Assembly (NCBI GenBank): GCA_949316235.1
Contig: OX438757.1
Location: forward strand, 11,774,657 to 11,838,656
Reading direction: 5' to 3'
Length of the DNA: 64,000 bases
Source of the DNA: Oegoconia quadripuncta
Lineage: Eukaryota > Arthropoda > Insecta > Lepidoptera > Autostichidae
In this document: positions 1 to 11,365 of the stretch, piece after piece
Numbering within the stretch: position 1 is the first letter of the stretch
How the letters are laid out: each line of letters opens with the position of its first letter
Notes under the pieces: generated by a model
The model's database searches: none
What the model saw: the letters and a program-made list of their open reading frames with translations, nothing else
What the model was told of the DNA's origin: nothing
Program-made: the position numbers and the translations under genes

Positions 1-282
1 AAGTAAAGATGAAGTCAAAGTTGGAATCGTACTGACCCGGAAACCACAACACATTTGGGGAACTGGCTATTTTATCTCTGACAACCGGAACACAACAATG
101 CTATTAACATTGCTGCTTAGCGGCAGATTTAGATAAGATGGTGGTAACTAGCCAGGCGGACATTTAAAATGCCCTACCACCAACCAAACCGAGTACTTAA
201 ACATGTACCCCGCTGGGGATCGAACCCGCGACCTCCGAATCGTAAAACCAATGTTGTTTACATTGAGCCACGTAGGCGGTTA
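1..282 (-). mobile_element. SINE-A copy, cut by window edge
   Basis: This is a tRNA-headed SINE on the minus strand. Its head at the right end carries a pol III box B (GGTTCGATCCC on the minus strand), and its body matches about ten other copies in the window. The 3' tail is missing because the window begins inside the element. Confidence 0.85.
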
Positions 283-1137
283 AAAGTCTACGTCTACGTA
301 GTTAGAGTTAATTAGGGCTCCTTGTACTTCAAATTCATTTAAACCGTTTAAGTTACAGGAGATAACAAAGAAATCTGCATACGTACACCAGATTAACATT
401 ACTCTCCTTTCTAGGACAGTCGAGTAAAAATGTAATAAATTATACACAGTATTATGTACAGCGATGACATGATATATTCTTAAGTATTTTTCAAGAGCTA
501 TTCAAGAGCTTATCACAACTTATAAACCGTCCTGGAAATCTCAACCAACCTATTTCACCACAAATTCCACTTGATGGATGCAGCAGTCTGGAAGCGATAC
601 AGAGCTTTTCCATTTCGCATAAAATTTAGCTTAAATGCAATGTATTATGCTAAATTGTATTGCAAGCCTGGGAAGGTGTTAAGAAAGGATAAAGTTTAGA
701 TCAGTATAATGTACTCGTATAAGATTTTAGAGTATCTACTGTCGGGAAAGGCTCAGTGTCCGTTTTTCACTGTTAGTAATTCAATTTGGTAAATGGAAGG
801 GGTGGGAGTTTCATTTTTCCGGGAACTGTGTTTTAGTTTAGTTTCGTGTTTTTATTATTACTATGTCGTGGGAATATAGGTTGCATTTTATTTCTATACA
901 TAAATTGGATACGTGTGTCTCGCAAACAGGCTTTCATGACAAAAATACATTTGCTAGAAATTTTCAAATTGGTCAGCACGTGTAATGGTCTCCGATATTA
1001 TTTTGTCGAGTATATTCTAGCATTTACAAATTTATGCATTTTTATTATAATTAGTAGCCGTAACACATATAAATTTATGCGTTTCTTCGCAAAAAATTTG
1101 CTGTTTTGCATTCCATTTGGTTTGCATTGATTTTTTT
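283..1137. other. unassigned AT-rich DNA
   Basis: I see no gene, RNA or recognised repeat here. A 94-codon open frame at 846-1130 is AT-driven and lacks any familiar motif, so it is not called. Confidence 0.5.
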
Positions 1138-1470
1138 TGGGAACGGCAATTTAGCTAAACTTTGTGTGTAGGTATTATCGGATAACATTAAGTTAAATAT
1201 ATGCAGCGTAAATTTTTAAAAATAACCGCTTTATAAAAGTTTCAGCGAATCTAAAAAATGATTATGGGAAGCACACGAATAGAGCTCTGTTCAATTTTTT
1301 TTTATTATGTGATTTAGCCCAGAAATTAAAAAATATTTCACGTGAAACCTTGAAATAATATTCCATTTTCCAAATAAAAAACAAATTTGGATATAGCTTT
1401 GAAAAGCGCAGAAATTGGTACATATGATTAACGAAGAAAAAAAACTCCAATTTCATAGGTAAAGACCCAA
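1138..1470. repeat. dispersed repeat R1, copy 1
   Basis: About 330 bp matching 16490-16812 nearly end to end. Both copies contain ATTATCGGATAACATTAAGT, AACCGCTTTATAAAAGTTTC and CATAGGTAAAGAC in the same order. The boundaries are defined only by this pair. No terminal repeats or coding potential are visible, so the class is unknown. Confidence 0.7.
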
Positions 1471-1983
1471 TATATAAATTTAGCGAACCACTTATTGCGC
1501 ATTAGCACAGAATAGTATGGCATTAGATACCTACGCTGCACTCAGCTCATGTCGATTCCTCGTCGATGGAATTTGGAGACACCCTAATGATAACGATGGT
1601 AGGGATAAAGCGAGTATTTTAAGTATAATGGTGCCTTTTGAAACTGGTGGTGTATATATTTCTTATATAACAAAAGAATACTCCAAAAACACGCTAGCAA
1701 GGGTCTTTACATTTGGTTCGTGGGTAGCCACAATAACGCTGTAGCCATTTGTCAGGATAAACTGACTACAGAAAGAAAAACTGGGCTGTGTGTACTCAAC
1801 AAATATTTTACTAAACTTGTTTGCCTCCAGTCTTTTTCTTTGGAATTCATATTTTTTTCTTGAGATATTATTGTTGGCTGTTGGCATTCTGGTCGTTCCT
1901 TTTAGTGTTCTTGCTCCTCGAAGAATTTGAAGTAGTGGTGCTATAGCATATTACGTAGTAAAACACAAAGATTGAATTTAGGC
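1471..1983. other. unassigned DNA
   Basis: No supported feature. Short overlapping open frames on both strands (1517-1744 and 1663-1887) show no known domain. Confidence 0.45.
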
Positions 1984-2109
1984 TCTGTTATTTCACTCCC
2001 AATTGTATTAATTGGATTTATCTAAACAAGCAATTCCTTTCTTCCTGTTTTGAAAAGTTTCCTGATAATTTCACATATTTTCAAATTATTTAGACGAATG
2101 ATTTTATCC
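1984..2109. repeat. dispersed repeat R2, copy 1
   Basis: Matches 4962-5106 through blocks such as TTAATTGGA, AAGCAAT, CTTCCTGTT and TAATTTCACATATTT. It abuts the SINE-B copy that follows. Its class is unknown. Confidence 0.6.
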
Positions 2110-2345
2110 GACGGCCGATTAGTGTAGTGGATAGTGACCCTACCAGCGAAACCAACGGTTGCGGGTTCGAATCCGGTAACTGTTTGTGTGATGAATACGA
2201 ACATTTATACCCGAGTCTTGGATGTTTATATAAATATTTATGTATGTTTATCCGTTATCTAGTATCCATAGCACAAGCTTTGCTTAGTTTGGGACTAGAT
2301 GATTGGTGCAAGTGTCCGAAATATTTCTTCTTTCTTTCTTTCTTA
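2110..2345 (+). mobile_element. SINE-B copy
   Basis: This is a tRNA-headed SINE. The head has a box A-like TAGTGTAGTGG and a box B GGTTCGAATCC. The body has the GATGAATACGAACATTTAT, ATGTTTATCCGTTATCTAGT and GCACAAGCTTTGCTTAG blocks shared with copies at 14300 and 37468. It ends in a (TTTC)n tail. Confidence 0.85.
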
Positions 2346-3761
2346 TCCCAACCTGTACATAAAGGCCTAATCAATGTGTATAACCATAACCTGATTGAGT
2401 TGGGCGGTCTGACTGTTGGTCAGCGTTGAGTTGATCTGTAGTTGGAGGAATATCAATGGTCGAAGCACTATGGTATTTTCAAGTCATTCGCATAGAGATG
2501 GTAAGGAGACTAAAGAGAAGAAGTGAAGTCTTTCAAAAAATAAAGATGTGACAGCACACAATGCTATTTCCAGTGGGCGACTTAGAATCTTTAATAACAA
2601 AGGCTGCTCTTAAATTAAAAGTTAAGTACAGGTATATAGATTTCATTTATTCAAAAGCGAAAACGCAGTTGAATACTTTAAACTCAGCTTCAAGTCGAGG
2701 ATAAATGCGAGTTTGGACGTGAAAACTAGTCTTTATTGCCATAAAAGGAAAATTACGGGACCCTCAGTTTTTCAAGCAGACCTGTCGCCGCCATTTGGTG
2801 AGTTATACCAAATGTAGTTTCAAAGTTGGTCGTCATACGCGGCGGCGCTTGCGAGCGAATTTAAATTCAGAGCGACCAATGTTTGAAAACTATAGTTGGC
2901 CGGTTAGTCCCACAGTGAACTATAAAAACGCAAAAAATAAATTATTCATTATTCTTCATTCAAAATATTGCCGTTGTGTGCATGGCAGTATTTGGTCGTA
3001 TAAAGTAAAATGTAACCAATTAAAAATGTAAAAAGATTAAAAAACACAGTTCGGCATTCAGCGCGTATGCATGCTGCCGTTGCCGTATGAACCGATATTC
3101 GTCGAACGGAAATGACTATAAAATTCAGATTGCCAGTGGGTCTTTTTCGATGGAAACCCGGTAATGTATTCATCCGCGTATCCCACGTTATGCCACTGCA
3201 CGGGGTACGGATTTTCGAGGGCAGCCAATTTTCCACAACGTGATGAGAATGTCGCGAAATTACCTGTTAATATTAGCCGATGCCTACCAACAAGGTGGTG
3301 GGGACGTGGAGGAGGGCTCCCCATCTATTTCGATTGATTAGATAACCATCAATAGTCTTACGACCCCTCTGTTAGGGCACAGCCTCCTATCACTACAGTG
3401 CTCCCCTAGAGGAGTACCTAGGACGAGGGAGACACCAGAGAATTCGGACGATAACCCAAGCCAAGTGCGGATTGGTGGATTTTTGCCAGCTGGCGCAGGT
3501 CGGCTGGCACAGCTTTACGCGACTCGAGTGAGAAAGAATCGCGGGCGCAACATAACTTTTTGGAATTAAAGAACGCATACGGATATCACCGTCGAAGTAT
3601 TATGTATATTTATTGTATCTGCAACATGTACACAATACTCATTCTAATAACAAATAATTACAGATGCACATACTCGTGCACATACCCTGTCAGGGTAAGG
3701 CAGCGGTCAGAAGACGACCTGTCTAATTTATTTACCATCAACATCTAACTTGCTTGTCCAA
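2346..3761. other. unassigned DNA with one small repeat fragment
   Basis: Mostly unique-looking sequence. Near 3370-3395 a short GGGCACAGCCTCCT block matches the 3' part of the SINE-E copy at 9061. Open frames of 61-100 codons here carry no recognisable domain. Confidence 0.4.
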
Positions 3762-3990
3762 CTAATACTACCTATAAATGCAAAAGTTTGGATGATTGGT
3801 GTCCGTTGTTCAATCATGACGAAACGACTGAACCGATTTGGTTGAAATTTGGCACACAGGTCTAAAATGTCCTGAATGATGATATAGCATACTTTTTAGC
3901 CCAGTTAAAGGTTCCCTAGGGATTATTTACAAACATTAAAAAAAGAAGATTAATCCAAGCTGGCGAGGCGCCGTGGCGGACAGCCTAGTA
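3762..3990 (+). repeat. dispersed repeat R4, copy 1
   Basis: Starts CTAATACTACCTATAAATG and continues AAAGTTTGGATG and TGAACCGATTTGGTTGAAAT. This is a very common lepidopteran repeat also found at 46850, 47318 and 63887. I cannot name the parent element with certainty. Confidence 0.6.
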
Positions 3991-4198
3991 TTTGGATAAA
4001 TGGGAAAAAATATTCCAAATATTTTGTAACATTCACCCTTTAGCTCGTTTGATTCAGTGAAACGCTCTCGTTCAATCTCAATGATTTACTAGGTTCGTAG
4101 CAATTCCACCAAAAGTATTATCGTATTTAAACATTCTAGCATCTACCTACAAATAAAATCAGAAATACCAAGAATTCGTGAAACATAATAATATTTTA

Positions 4199-4247
4199 GA
4201 CTAGCTGTAGGCAGCAACTTCGTTCACGTGAAACAAATCAGTTCAAT

Positions 4248-4296
<49 letters not shown>

Positions 4297-4740
4297 ATCA
4301 GGAACAGTTGCTGTCAAGCCGATAGGCTTTTTACAGCGTCGCCGGGCGGGTGGGCGAGCGCGGGAGCGCTCTGCCCGTCTCTTGCATACAGTCATGGTGC
4401 GCGAAGCGAAGTGCGAGTTTAGTCTCGTTTTTAACTTTACCATCGCGTTCGCGTTTACGCAAAAGGTATCTATGAAAAAAATCGTTTTGCAAACTATCCG
4501 CTAGAGGCGCTGCACATTTCTCCATACAAATCGTCACGTAAAAGTGAACGCGGTAGTAACGTTAAATCGAAAAAAACTCACACTCCGCCCTCAGGAAACA
4601 ATTTTACCTATATATTAAAACAGGTCTTAGTCAGTCTACCAACCAAATTTCATACAAATCCGTCCAACCGTTTCGGCGTGAAGAGGTAACAAACACACAC
4701 ATATAACACACAAATTTCGCATTTATATTCGTTTGATAAA
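4199..4740 (+). mobile_element. 'cgcgacttcg' dispersed element, interrupted
   Basis: The left part (4199-4248, CTAGCTGTAGGCAGCAACTTCG) resembles the start of the element at 21611. The right part (about 4600-4740, AAATTTCATACAAATCCGTC then CGCATTTAT) resembles the usual 3' end of this lepidopteran repeat. The LINE fragment at 4249-4580 appears to be inserted between them. The assignment rests on resemblance and nesting logic. Confidence 0.5.
4249..4580 (-). mobile_element. 5'-truncated LINE 3' end with poly(A)
   Basis: A 47-nt T run (4249-4295) is the poly(A) tail of a minus-strand insertion. The adjacent ~115 nt are homologous to the 3' end of the half-LINEs at 40273 and 50031. They share CGCACCATGACTG, ATGCAAGAGA and GGGCAGAGCGC on the minus strand. 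Two helices are preserved: GAGCGC/GCGCTC at 4356-4371 and AAGCC/GGCTT at 4316-4329. The second differs in sequence but not in pairing from the half-LINE copies. The right boundary is approximate. It could be a sibling LINE family or a SINE carrying a LINE tail. Confidence 0.7.
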
Positions 4741-4961
4741 TACGTACCTACATATACTTTGGCTATAATTACAAGCTTAGACTTACCCAGGTAATTTGCT
4801 TATTATGCAAATATGATATTAGTTTAATGTTCTCTGATAATCCACTGTTGAAATTATTTTTCTTGCTCTTCAAGTGGCTGTTTTAACAAAGTTTGGAGAA
4901 CAGTTAATCTGATTCTAATCCCATAAGCCTTTGAGTAATCGATTAGGTGAACGAAGGCTGT

Positions 4962-5106
4962 ATTTATTTCTGTTTTTTCACTTCCAATTTTATTAATTGG
5001 ACTTACCAAAATAAGCAATCCATTTTCTTCCTGTTGTGAAGCGTTTCGTTTTCTAAAAACACTTCTAATAATTTCACATATTTAGACGATTGTTTTATCC
5101 CAGACT
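4962..5106. repeat. dispersed repeat R2, copy 2
   Basis: Partner of 1984-2109, with small insertions. Here it is not followed by a SINE, which shows that R2 is separate from SINE-B. Confidence 0.6.
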
Positions 5107-5180
5107 TGTATTTAGAGATCCTACAATCAGGGCGTTATCAATAATGACCTGTGGCATTGAAATGAGGTCTATAATTATTA

Positions 5181-5516
5181 TTTTTTTTTTTTATGCAGGA
5201 CGAGGTGGTACTTGACCTCGATCACACCTGATGTTAAGTGAAGATGAGGTCGAAGGTGGAAGCGTACTGACCCGGAAACCCCAACACATTTGGGGAACTG
5301 GCTATCTTATCTCTGACAACCGGAACACAACAATGCTATTAACATTGCTGCTTGGCGGCAGATTTAGATAAGATGGTGGTAGCTAGCCAGGCGGACATTT
5401 AAAATGGTCTACCACCAACCAAACCGAGTACTTAAACATGTACCCCGCTGGGGATCGAACCCGCGACCTCCGAATCGTAAACCCAATGTTGTTTACATTG
5501 TGCCACGGAGGCGGTT
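5181..5516 (-). mobile_element. SINE-A copy
   Basis: Full-length minus-strand copy. T run and TTATGCA tail at the left, body with the TTAGATAAGATGGTGGTAGC block, and tRNA-like head with box B at the right, ending at CCGC on the minus strand. Confidence 0.88.
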
Positions 5517-5547
5517 AAATTAAATTAAATGATGAACTTTAAAAGAA

Positions 5548-5990
5548 AAATCAAGGTCACACAACGAGCTATGGAGCGTGTGATGTTCCATGTTTCCCTA
5601 CGAGATCGAATCTGGAATAAAGAGATCCGTAGAGGAATTAACATCACCGACATCGATGTATAATGGTAAATCGAATTACACTACCACAAAACATGTTTGA
5701 CCGAAAAACGTTTGATCGAAACCGAGAACATTGTGAAGTTGGTTTTGATAAAAAATTTTAATGATGAACAAACTCCGCAATGTACTCGGCTTTCGATCAA
5801 ACGTTATACATCCCACCGACATAGGCTAGTGGAATAGTAAGTTGGAGTAGCAATAGGCATAGTTCATAGTGCGTAGAACTGATGGCCGTTGGGGCATAAA
5901 AGTTCTGAGTAGAGTAAAAACCAAGTCCACCCACAAACTGGTCGTTGAAATCATGAAGGAGGCCTATGTTCAGCAGTGGACGTCCTTGGT
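5548..5990 (+). pseudogene. RTE-type LINE ORF2 C-terminal fossil, split by a MITE
   Basis: Conceptual translation left of the MITE gives QRAMERVMFHVSLRDRIWNK and then ITDI. Right of it come RRTDGRWGIKVL and KEAYVQQWTSL. These match, in order, the conserved C-terminal tail of RTE-clade reverse transcriptase proteins in Lepidoptera (SLRDRIRNE, VTDI, KLKWQWAGHI, RRTDGRWG, EAYVQQWT). The frame is broken by stops and shifts, so this is a dead copy. The palindromic element at 5654-5813 interrupts it and is flanked by a 9-bp direct repeat, CACCGACAT (5645-5653 and 5814-5822). Confidence 0.75.
5654..5813. mobile_element. palindromic MITE-B, copy 1
   Basis: A foldback element related to 33495-33698. 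The left arm reads toward GATCGAAACCGAG and the right arm returns through CTCGGCTTTCGATC. The central TTTAATGATGAACAAACTCC is shared with the other copy. The ends are GATGTATAA-like on both sides. The 9-bp duplication CACCGACAT inside an RTE fossil gives exact boundaries. The right arm lacks about 35 bp present in the other copy. Confidence 0.75.
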
Positions 5991-6482
5991 CCGATATGTT
6001 AATATAGGCCACCAGTGTTACCTAAGTGCAGAAGGCATAAACTATTCCAAATGGATATCTTTATATTGAAGGCCTCATATAAAGCTAAAAAAACTTTATT
6101 TTCCTCCATAAGGTGCATAGCCAAAAGGTAAGCTGAAATAGGGATGTTGATGATCATAATTTGTCAAAGTAAGCCGATATCTTTTAGAAATACTATAAAA
6201 TTAACCGGCACTCTGCGGTGTCATTACATATTTTCGTACAATATTATACCGCTTTCCACACGACGCGTACGCTAACAAATGTACGCTTTATACAGAGCAG
6301 TAAATCAAGTAAGCTGTTTGTTTCAGGGCCCCTGTATTTATTGTGAGGTCGAAAATGTGGACTATCCTCCTTATATGTAAAATAAGTACACAATATGTGG
6401 AGTCGATTATTATATTTCTTTGTTTTTTTTTTCTTTTAAATTATTCTATGAGCGCCTAACCTCCTACAAAGGTGCCAGCTGA
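5991..6482. other. unassigned AT-rich DNA
   Basis: No recognised gene or repeat. Confidence 0.45.
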
Positions 6483-6668
6483 AAATCAGCGCTGTGGCAC
6501 AGAATTAATACACTCGGTATTATATGGTTCTTGCCACAGCATTATGCTGAGCTGGAACCTATGTCAGCTTGCATTATTATGATTTAGTTTAAATTTCTCA
6601 AAAAAATTTTCATGTACATGCCCATTGTAAGCTGAATAAATGTTTTTCTTTCTTTCTTTCTTCTTTCT
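6483..6668 (+). repeat. probable retroelement 3' end with (TTTC)n tail
   Basis: Contains ATGCTGAGCTGGAACC, GTCAGCTT, then AAGCTGAATAAATG and a CTTT microsatellite. The order (3'-UTR-like text, AATAAA, simple tail) suits a LINE or SINE tail common in Lepidoptera. I cannot name the family. Confidence 0.45.
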
Positions 6669-8155
6669 TAAGGGCACAATTGCCGGTGATACTTTCTCTC
6701 ATACTATAATAGTTCGATGAAGTACAAAATATAAGATTATTCTTCCCTGTGAATACATAATCTATGCTTGTACACTGTTATACCAAAATCAAATTCTAAC
6801 AAAGTATTTTTAGTGTCTCGGTTTTTACCTTAACTTTGTTGGAACTTCACCTATCGAATTCTTGGTATATATGCAAAATTGTGTATTTATTTTCGATAAC
6901 TTTTTGCAATTTCAAAATATTTTTATATTTTTTTTCTAAAACAATGGAAGAACTAAAGTAGTTCTCGCTATATCATTTAGTGGTAACTCATCATAATATG
7001 TTCCCATTATATTAATTACTACGTTATTTTCGTGCTGTTCTTCAACTATCTGTCTTAATCTAATACTCAAGCACACATGCGATATGAAATAGCAAGGTTT
7101 TAGACCATGGCTGAATGAGACCCGTGGGCAAGGGTGCCCCTTACATGCAATACTCGTTGCTATGATACACTGTGACAGTATACTATTTGCGTAGCCGTAC
7201 TTCTGCCTACTGTCAATATTACTGCTGTTGTTACCTACTATAATTATAAATATCTTGTACTTATTCTTGATTTATTGTCGGTTTATTTGCTTTCGTCCGC
7301 GGAATGTGATGAGCTCGCCTCCGACGCCCTGTCCTCTTTTTCTTACGCTTCTGATTTGAACGTTAATTGCGTTTGTTTTCCTTATTTATTTTTGTACGCA
7401 CATGTTGGTAATAATATTTCGTTCGGTTTCTTGACAATTTACTGGAAATGAGGAGGATCAAATGATCTTCAATAAAACCAAATATTACAGTTAAAATTTA
7501 AAAGTTAGTTTGGAATATAATTTCTATGTATTTGTCCGTAAGTACGACACATGTTTATGAATAGGTAGTAAGGATTATCATAGATTAACTTAAAATACTC
7601 ACAGACAACACCACTGCTGTGTTATGACTTCTGAATAAGAACTGGCTATGATTACCAGTCTCTGTTTTTAGATTTAGACTCATGTTAGCCGTAATAGTCA
7701 TATTGGAAGTGGCTTCCATTAACGGAATAGATGCCGAATATAGCCACATTCCGTATAAAGAACTGACTTTTCAATTAAAATACCTACGGAGTTAAAACCT
7801 TTTCCGTGAACGAAAATATACAGGAAACCATCATTCGACGAACAACCGTGGGGTCGATTTTCGCGTTCGTGCGTAAATTTTGATAGCGGAATCTTCGAAG
7901 ATGAAGTATTGACTTATATTTCTATTGTATCATCTAATGTTTCTTAGAATCTAACGTTTAATTTCACCACACTACTGGACTGTGACCATGACCTTATTTA
8001 TGTTCCATATCATAAGTCTCTGATGGATTCTGAATTCTTTTACATGTTTCGATTAGGAGCCATATTGGCGATTTGAATACATTCCTATAATGATCTTGTC
8101 ACGATCCGGTGTGATGAAATTCAATAATTGATACATGATTGTAAGTTAAAAACAA
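6669..8155. other. unassigned AT-rich DNA
   Basis: About 1.5 kb with no open frame of interest and no repeat matching the rest of the window. Confidence 0.45.
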
Positions 8156-8395
8156 TAAACAAATAAATAAAATAACACCAATAATTGGGAAAACCACCGA
8201 CTTCGGAGCTCGACAACAATAATTATGTCGTCAAAGTATACAACAATTACATGCTATTTGGGTCTATCTCCGGAGTGAAACATCAGATCTTAACTAAAAT
8301 ATGAGACAATTGCGGAAATATGGGTGAACATACAGAATAAAAATCATACAAACGAACGTAGAACCTCATCTTTTTTGGAAGTCAGTTAAGAATTC
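8156..8395 (-). repeat. dispersed repeat R6, copy 1
   Basis: Shares ACCGACTT-like, CATCAGATCTTAACTAAA and CGGAAATATGGGTGAACA blocks with 57357-57530. Similar text is common in lepidopteran genomes. Orientation and class are uncertain. Confidence 0.4.
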
Positions 8396-9060
8396 AATTT
8401 AAACTCTGAAGAATGAAACAAGAGACACATTACCAATGTGTAAAAGGTTACGCCACGAAAATTGTAGCGTTAATTTCTTTCGTTACTAAGAATTCACACA
8501 GCACTTACGCAGTCGGGTGTGAGTGTAAAGTGAATTTAGTCGAATTACACGAGTGTTATTTAGATGAAGGCGTGATAATTCTGTTTGTTAAAACCGAGAC
8601 GCGCATTATTTATTCAAATCGAGTTAGTTGAACGTGAGTGTCTGAAGTTGGGGCCATTAAATAAACTAGTGGCTTGAACGACAGCTAGGGAGCAGGTGGA
8701 GGTAATCCTAGACTTGAGACCTGTGTGCTTATAAATTATGCGGGTGGATATCATCTGTAGTAGCTATGGTACAGTTATCTTAATCTTTCGTAATGCCATA
8801 TGTATCTATGTATATATGCCATATGTGTTGAAGCGTCACTCTAATATTCCAACAAATTTGAGTGTAAGGTGTAAGTGGCACAATCTACACCGCATCGATG
8901 TTATAATCATATATCAATCTACACCGCATTGTCGATCCGGTAGGTGTAATCGCTCAGAATAATCGATGATGATGGCGGCTCATTAAACACATCGATCAAT
9001 AATAGATCGTTATAGTGCATGGGTGTAGATGAATTTATAAATGATCAAATCAACAGCCTT
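8396..9060. other. unassigned DNA with partial inverted motif
   Basis: Contains repeated ATCTACACCGCAT (about 8882 and 8917), and near 9020-9035 a reverse-complement-like GGGTGTAGATGA. This may be a decayed foldback element, but the arms are too diverged to call. Confidence 0.35.
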
Positions 9061-9335
9061 ACACGTCCTCACTGTTGGGGCACAGCCTCCTCTCATTGGG
9101 TGAGGTTATGGGCCATAATCTACCATACGAGTCCCATATGCATTAGTCGATTTGTGTCAGACTAATGGGCCATCTGACAGCAAGTGTTTTAAAGTCGCCC
9201 ATCTACAGCCTAAACCCCACCGACTTGGCTTGACGGCTATCTTCAACTGGGACCGACTATTCCCTAACGTGCCTTCCGAAGCACGGAAGGACTCGTATTA
9301 AACTGCCACTAGTGCTCAGGTCAGAAGTTTTTGTG
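9061..9335 (-). mobile_element. SINE-E (5S-like) body, minus strand
   Basis: On the minus strand it runs AGTGGCAGTTTAATACG, CACGTTA, GGTCCCAGTTGAAGAT, GTCAAGCCAAGTCGG, CCATTAGTCTGACACAAATC, and ends near GAGGAGGCTGTGCCCCAACA. The same order appears in the copy at 57111, whose head resembles 5S rRNA. The 5S-like head here is reduced to the last bases before AGTGGCA. Confidence 0.65.
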
Positions 9336-9395
9336 TAATAGCACACACTAATCATCGTTGATCAATACCGCTCTATATCACGCAAGTGTAATCAT

Positions 9396-9465
9396 CTTCT
9401 TAACGAGTCGATGGCAAAAACATCAAATTCTTGAAGGCCAGAATGTGGCTAGTGTAATAACACCC
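9396..9465 (-). repeat. LINE ORF2 terminus and tail fragment
   Basis: Minus strand repeats the last codons, the stop and the GCCATCGACTCG-TTAAGAAGA tail of the better copy at 10640-10890. Too short to be more than a relic. Confidence 0.5.
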
Positions 9466-9799
9466 TAACTTTATGGAACCTACACAAACCTTTTAACTTT
9501 TCTGAAGTTTCTGTTCCTTTGATCCGGATCACACTTGTCGGTACTAAATGTTTCATTTGGGTTGGAACTCACCGATCGAGCGAATAGCACGTTGCGAGTC
9601 AGGTAAGTGTAAAAATGTAACCAATGTTCAGAACAATCCGAACCGAACGTAATCCTCTAGCAATATTGGTCCTTGTCCCATCAATGAAACCAAAAATCTA
9701 CTGTTCCAATCTTAATCAAGATGTGTTTTTGCCATCTCTATTCTAGTATCTACGCTTTTAATGCTCCACCGTGAAACTTTTAAAATCACATATTATTTA
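9466..9799. other. unassigned DNA
   Basis: No recognised feature. Confidence 0.45.
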
Positions 9800-10131
9800 A
9801 CCGCCTCCGTGGCACAATGTAAACAACATTGGGTTTACGATTCGGAGGTCGCGGGTTCGATCCCCAGCGGGGTACATGTTTAAGTACTCGGTTTGGTTGG
9901 TGGTAGGGCATTTTAAAATGTTCGCCTGGCTAGCTACCACCATCTTATCTAAATCTTCCGCCAAGCAGCAATGTCAATAGCATTGTGGTGTTCCGGTTGA
10001 CAGAGATAAGATAGCCTATCCCCCAAATGTGTTGCGGTTTCCGGGTCAGTACGCTTCCACCTTCGACCTCATCTTCACTTAACATCAGGTGTGATTAAGG
10101 CCAAGTGCGAACCCGTCGTGCATAAAAAAAA
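9800..10131 (+). mobile_element. SINE-A copy
   Basis: Full length, from the head CCGCCTCCGTGGC through box B GGTTCGATCCC to the TCGTGCAT-A(n) tail. Confidence 0.9.
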
Positions 10132-10136
10132 TAGTA

Positions 10137-10360
10137 CTCACAAAGACGAGTAACATAAAGCCCGTGTACTTGAAAGCCTACTGTACGCCATTGTTGTGGG
10201 CCTGTGCCTACCTTCCGGCTCCATCATCAGACCCTTTGTCAAGACAAATAAAACGTGCTCAACCACGATAGGGTTGCATTGTTTTATTATAGAGTATCTG
10301 TGGCCATAGTCCGGCTCCATCATCAAATTTCAACAAGACAAAAAAGGAGATACTAATCGG
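10137..10360. repeat. imperfect direct repeat containing CCGGCTCCATCATCA
   Basis: CCGGCTCCATCATCA occurs at about 10215 and 10310. Each copy is followed by a CAAGACAAA block. This looks like a decayed two-unit repeat. I do not recognise the family. Confidence 0.4.
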
Positions 10361-10639
10361 AAAGCTGAAATTAAATCTTTTTGACATGAGAATTGTGCAG
10401 ACTATTTTGTCCTCTCCGACATCTGAGGCAGCTAGGTTACTTTGCCAACTAGGCATTGAAATTTCTGGTTAGTGGCACCCATTATCTTTTTTTATTTTTT
10501 CAGTTAGTTGTGTGTTAAGTTTAAGCGAAAGGTACAATGGGATTGGCATGTCAAGTAAAATCCATAAATAAATTAAAAGATTAAAAGAAAAGTTTATAAC
10601 ATGTACATTGATGCAATTTTTTCAAAATTTCCATTATCC

Positions 10640-10890
10640 GCTTCTTCTTCTTAGCGAGTCGATGGCAAAAACATCAAATTCTTGAGGACCAGAATCTGAC
10701 CACACGTACAGCATAGTCCGTGGCATCGTAGAGGTCCTGTAGCGTACAATTGTCGGGACACGCAGGGCAGCATAGACGATGTCTCATAGTTTGTGGTGCA
10801 TCACTGCACAAGCACCGGTAGCACAGCCTAGATAATAGTCCGCTATTCCACACAGGGACCTGTCCTCTAGGCATCTACCAACCCCGGTAC
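10640..10890 (-). pseudogene. LINE ORF2 C-terminal relic with AAG-repeat tail
   Basis: The minus-strand frame reads through PQTMRHRLCCPACP and DLYDATDYAVRVVRFW to a stop. It is followed by GCCATCGACTCGCTAAGAAG and an (AAG)n tail at 10640. A cysteine-rich segment followed by a short helical terminus and a simple-sequence tail is typical of the end of a non-LTR retrotransposon ORF2. Sister fragments lie at 9396 and 60845. The element is 5' truncated and nothing of the reverse transcriptase remains. Confidence 0.6.
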
Positions 10891-11223
10891 GCAGTATCCG
10901 CTATTAGGTATTTAGGCTCCGCTTTACGACCTCAATCTTTCCGCTGATTTAATAGCTGTACCTCGAATCTTCAAATGACACTGTTACAAGAAGATTTTAA
11001 TTTCACCGGGCCGAATTAATTTTGCAGAACTGCGTTTAGAAACGTACGTGTAATATCTACTGCGATCACAAACTCAACCTCCAGGGAAATTAGGAGAACT
11101 GACTCGGTAATGTTCATTTTTATACCCGAAGCTAAAATTGTTATATCTCTAATAACCAACTGAAGTGTAATTTGGAACACAAACAAAATATTATATTTCT
11201 AATGTGTAATTTTCTTTTGTTAC
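10891..11223. other. unassigned DNA
   Basis: No recognised feature. Confidence 0.4.
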
Positions 11224-11365
11224 AGGTAAGCGTACTAGATAGAACTGCGCTCGGCGTTTCTCTGACGGATAAGAGTAGAATCAGACGATTTGACAGCGAT
11301 CGAGAGTATAGCTCAGGGGATGGTAAGTTGAAGTGGCAATGAATTGGCCACATCTGTCTTTATGG
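11224..11365 (+). pseudogene. RTE ORF2 C-terminal fossil
   Basis: Translates as LDRTALGVSLTDKSRIR and then GKLKWQ-stop-IGHI. It aligns with the RTE tail ERAMLGVSLRDRIRNE...KLKWQWAGHI. A TTTTGTTACAG and a GGTAAGTT bracket the open stretch and mimic an exon, but the RTE match explains the coding look. Confidence 0.6.

Noticed and set aside
4243..4443. Poly-Lys or poly-Phe reading frames at T/A runs (also near 40267 and 52995)
   Set aside because: They are retroelement poly(A) tails read as codons.
11224..11331. An internal host exon with strong-looking acceptor and donor
   Set aside because: The reading matches the RTE tail (GVSL.D.SRIR...KLKWQ-stop-IGHI), continues past the supposed donor, and is explained as a retroelement fossil.
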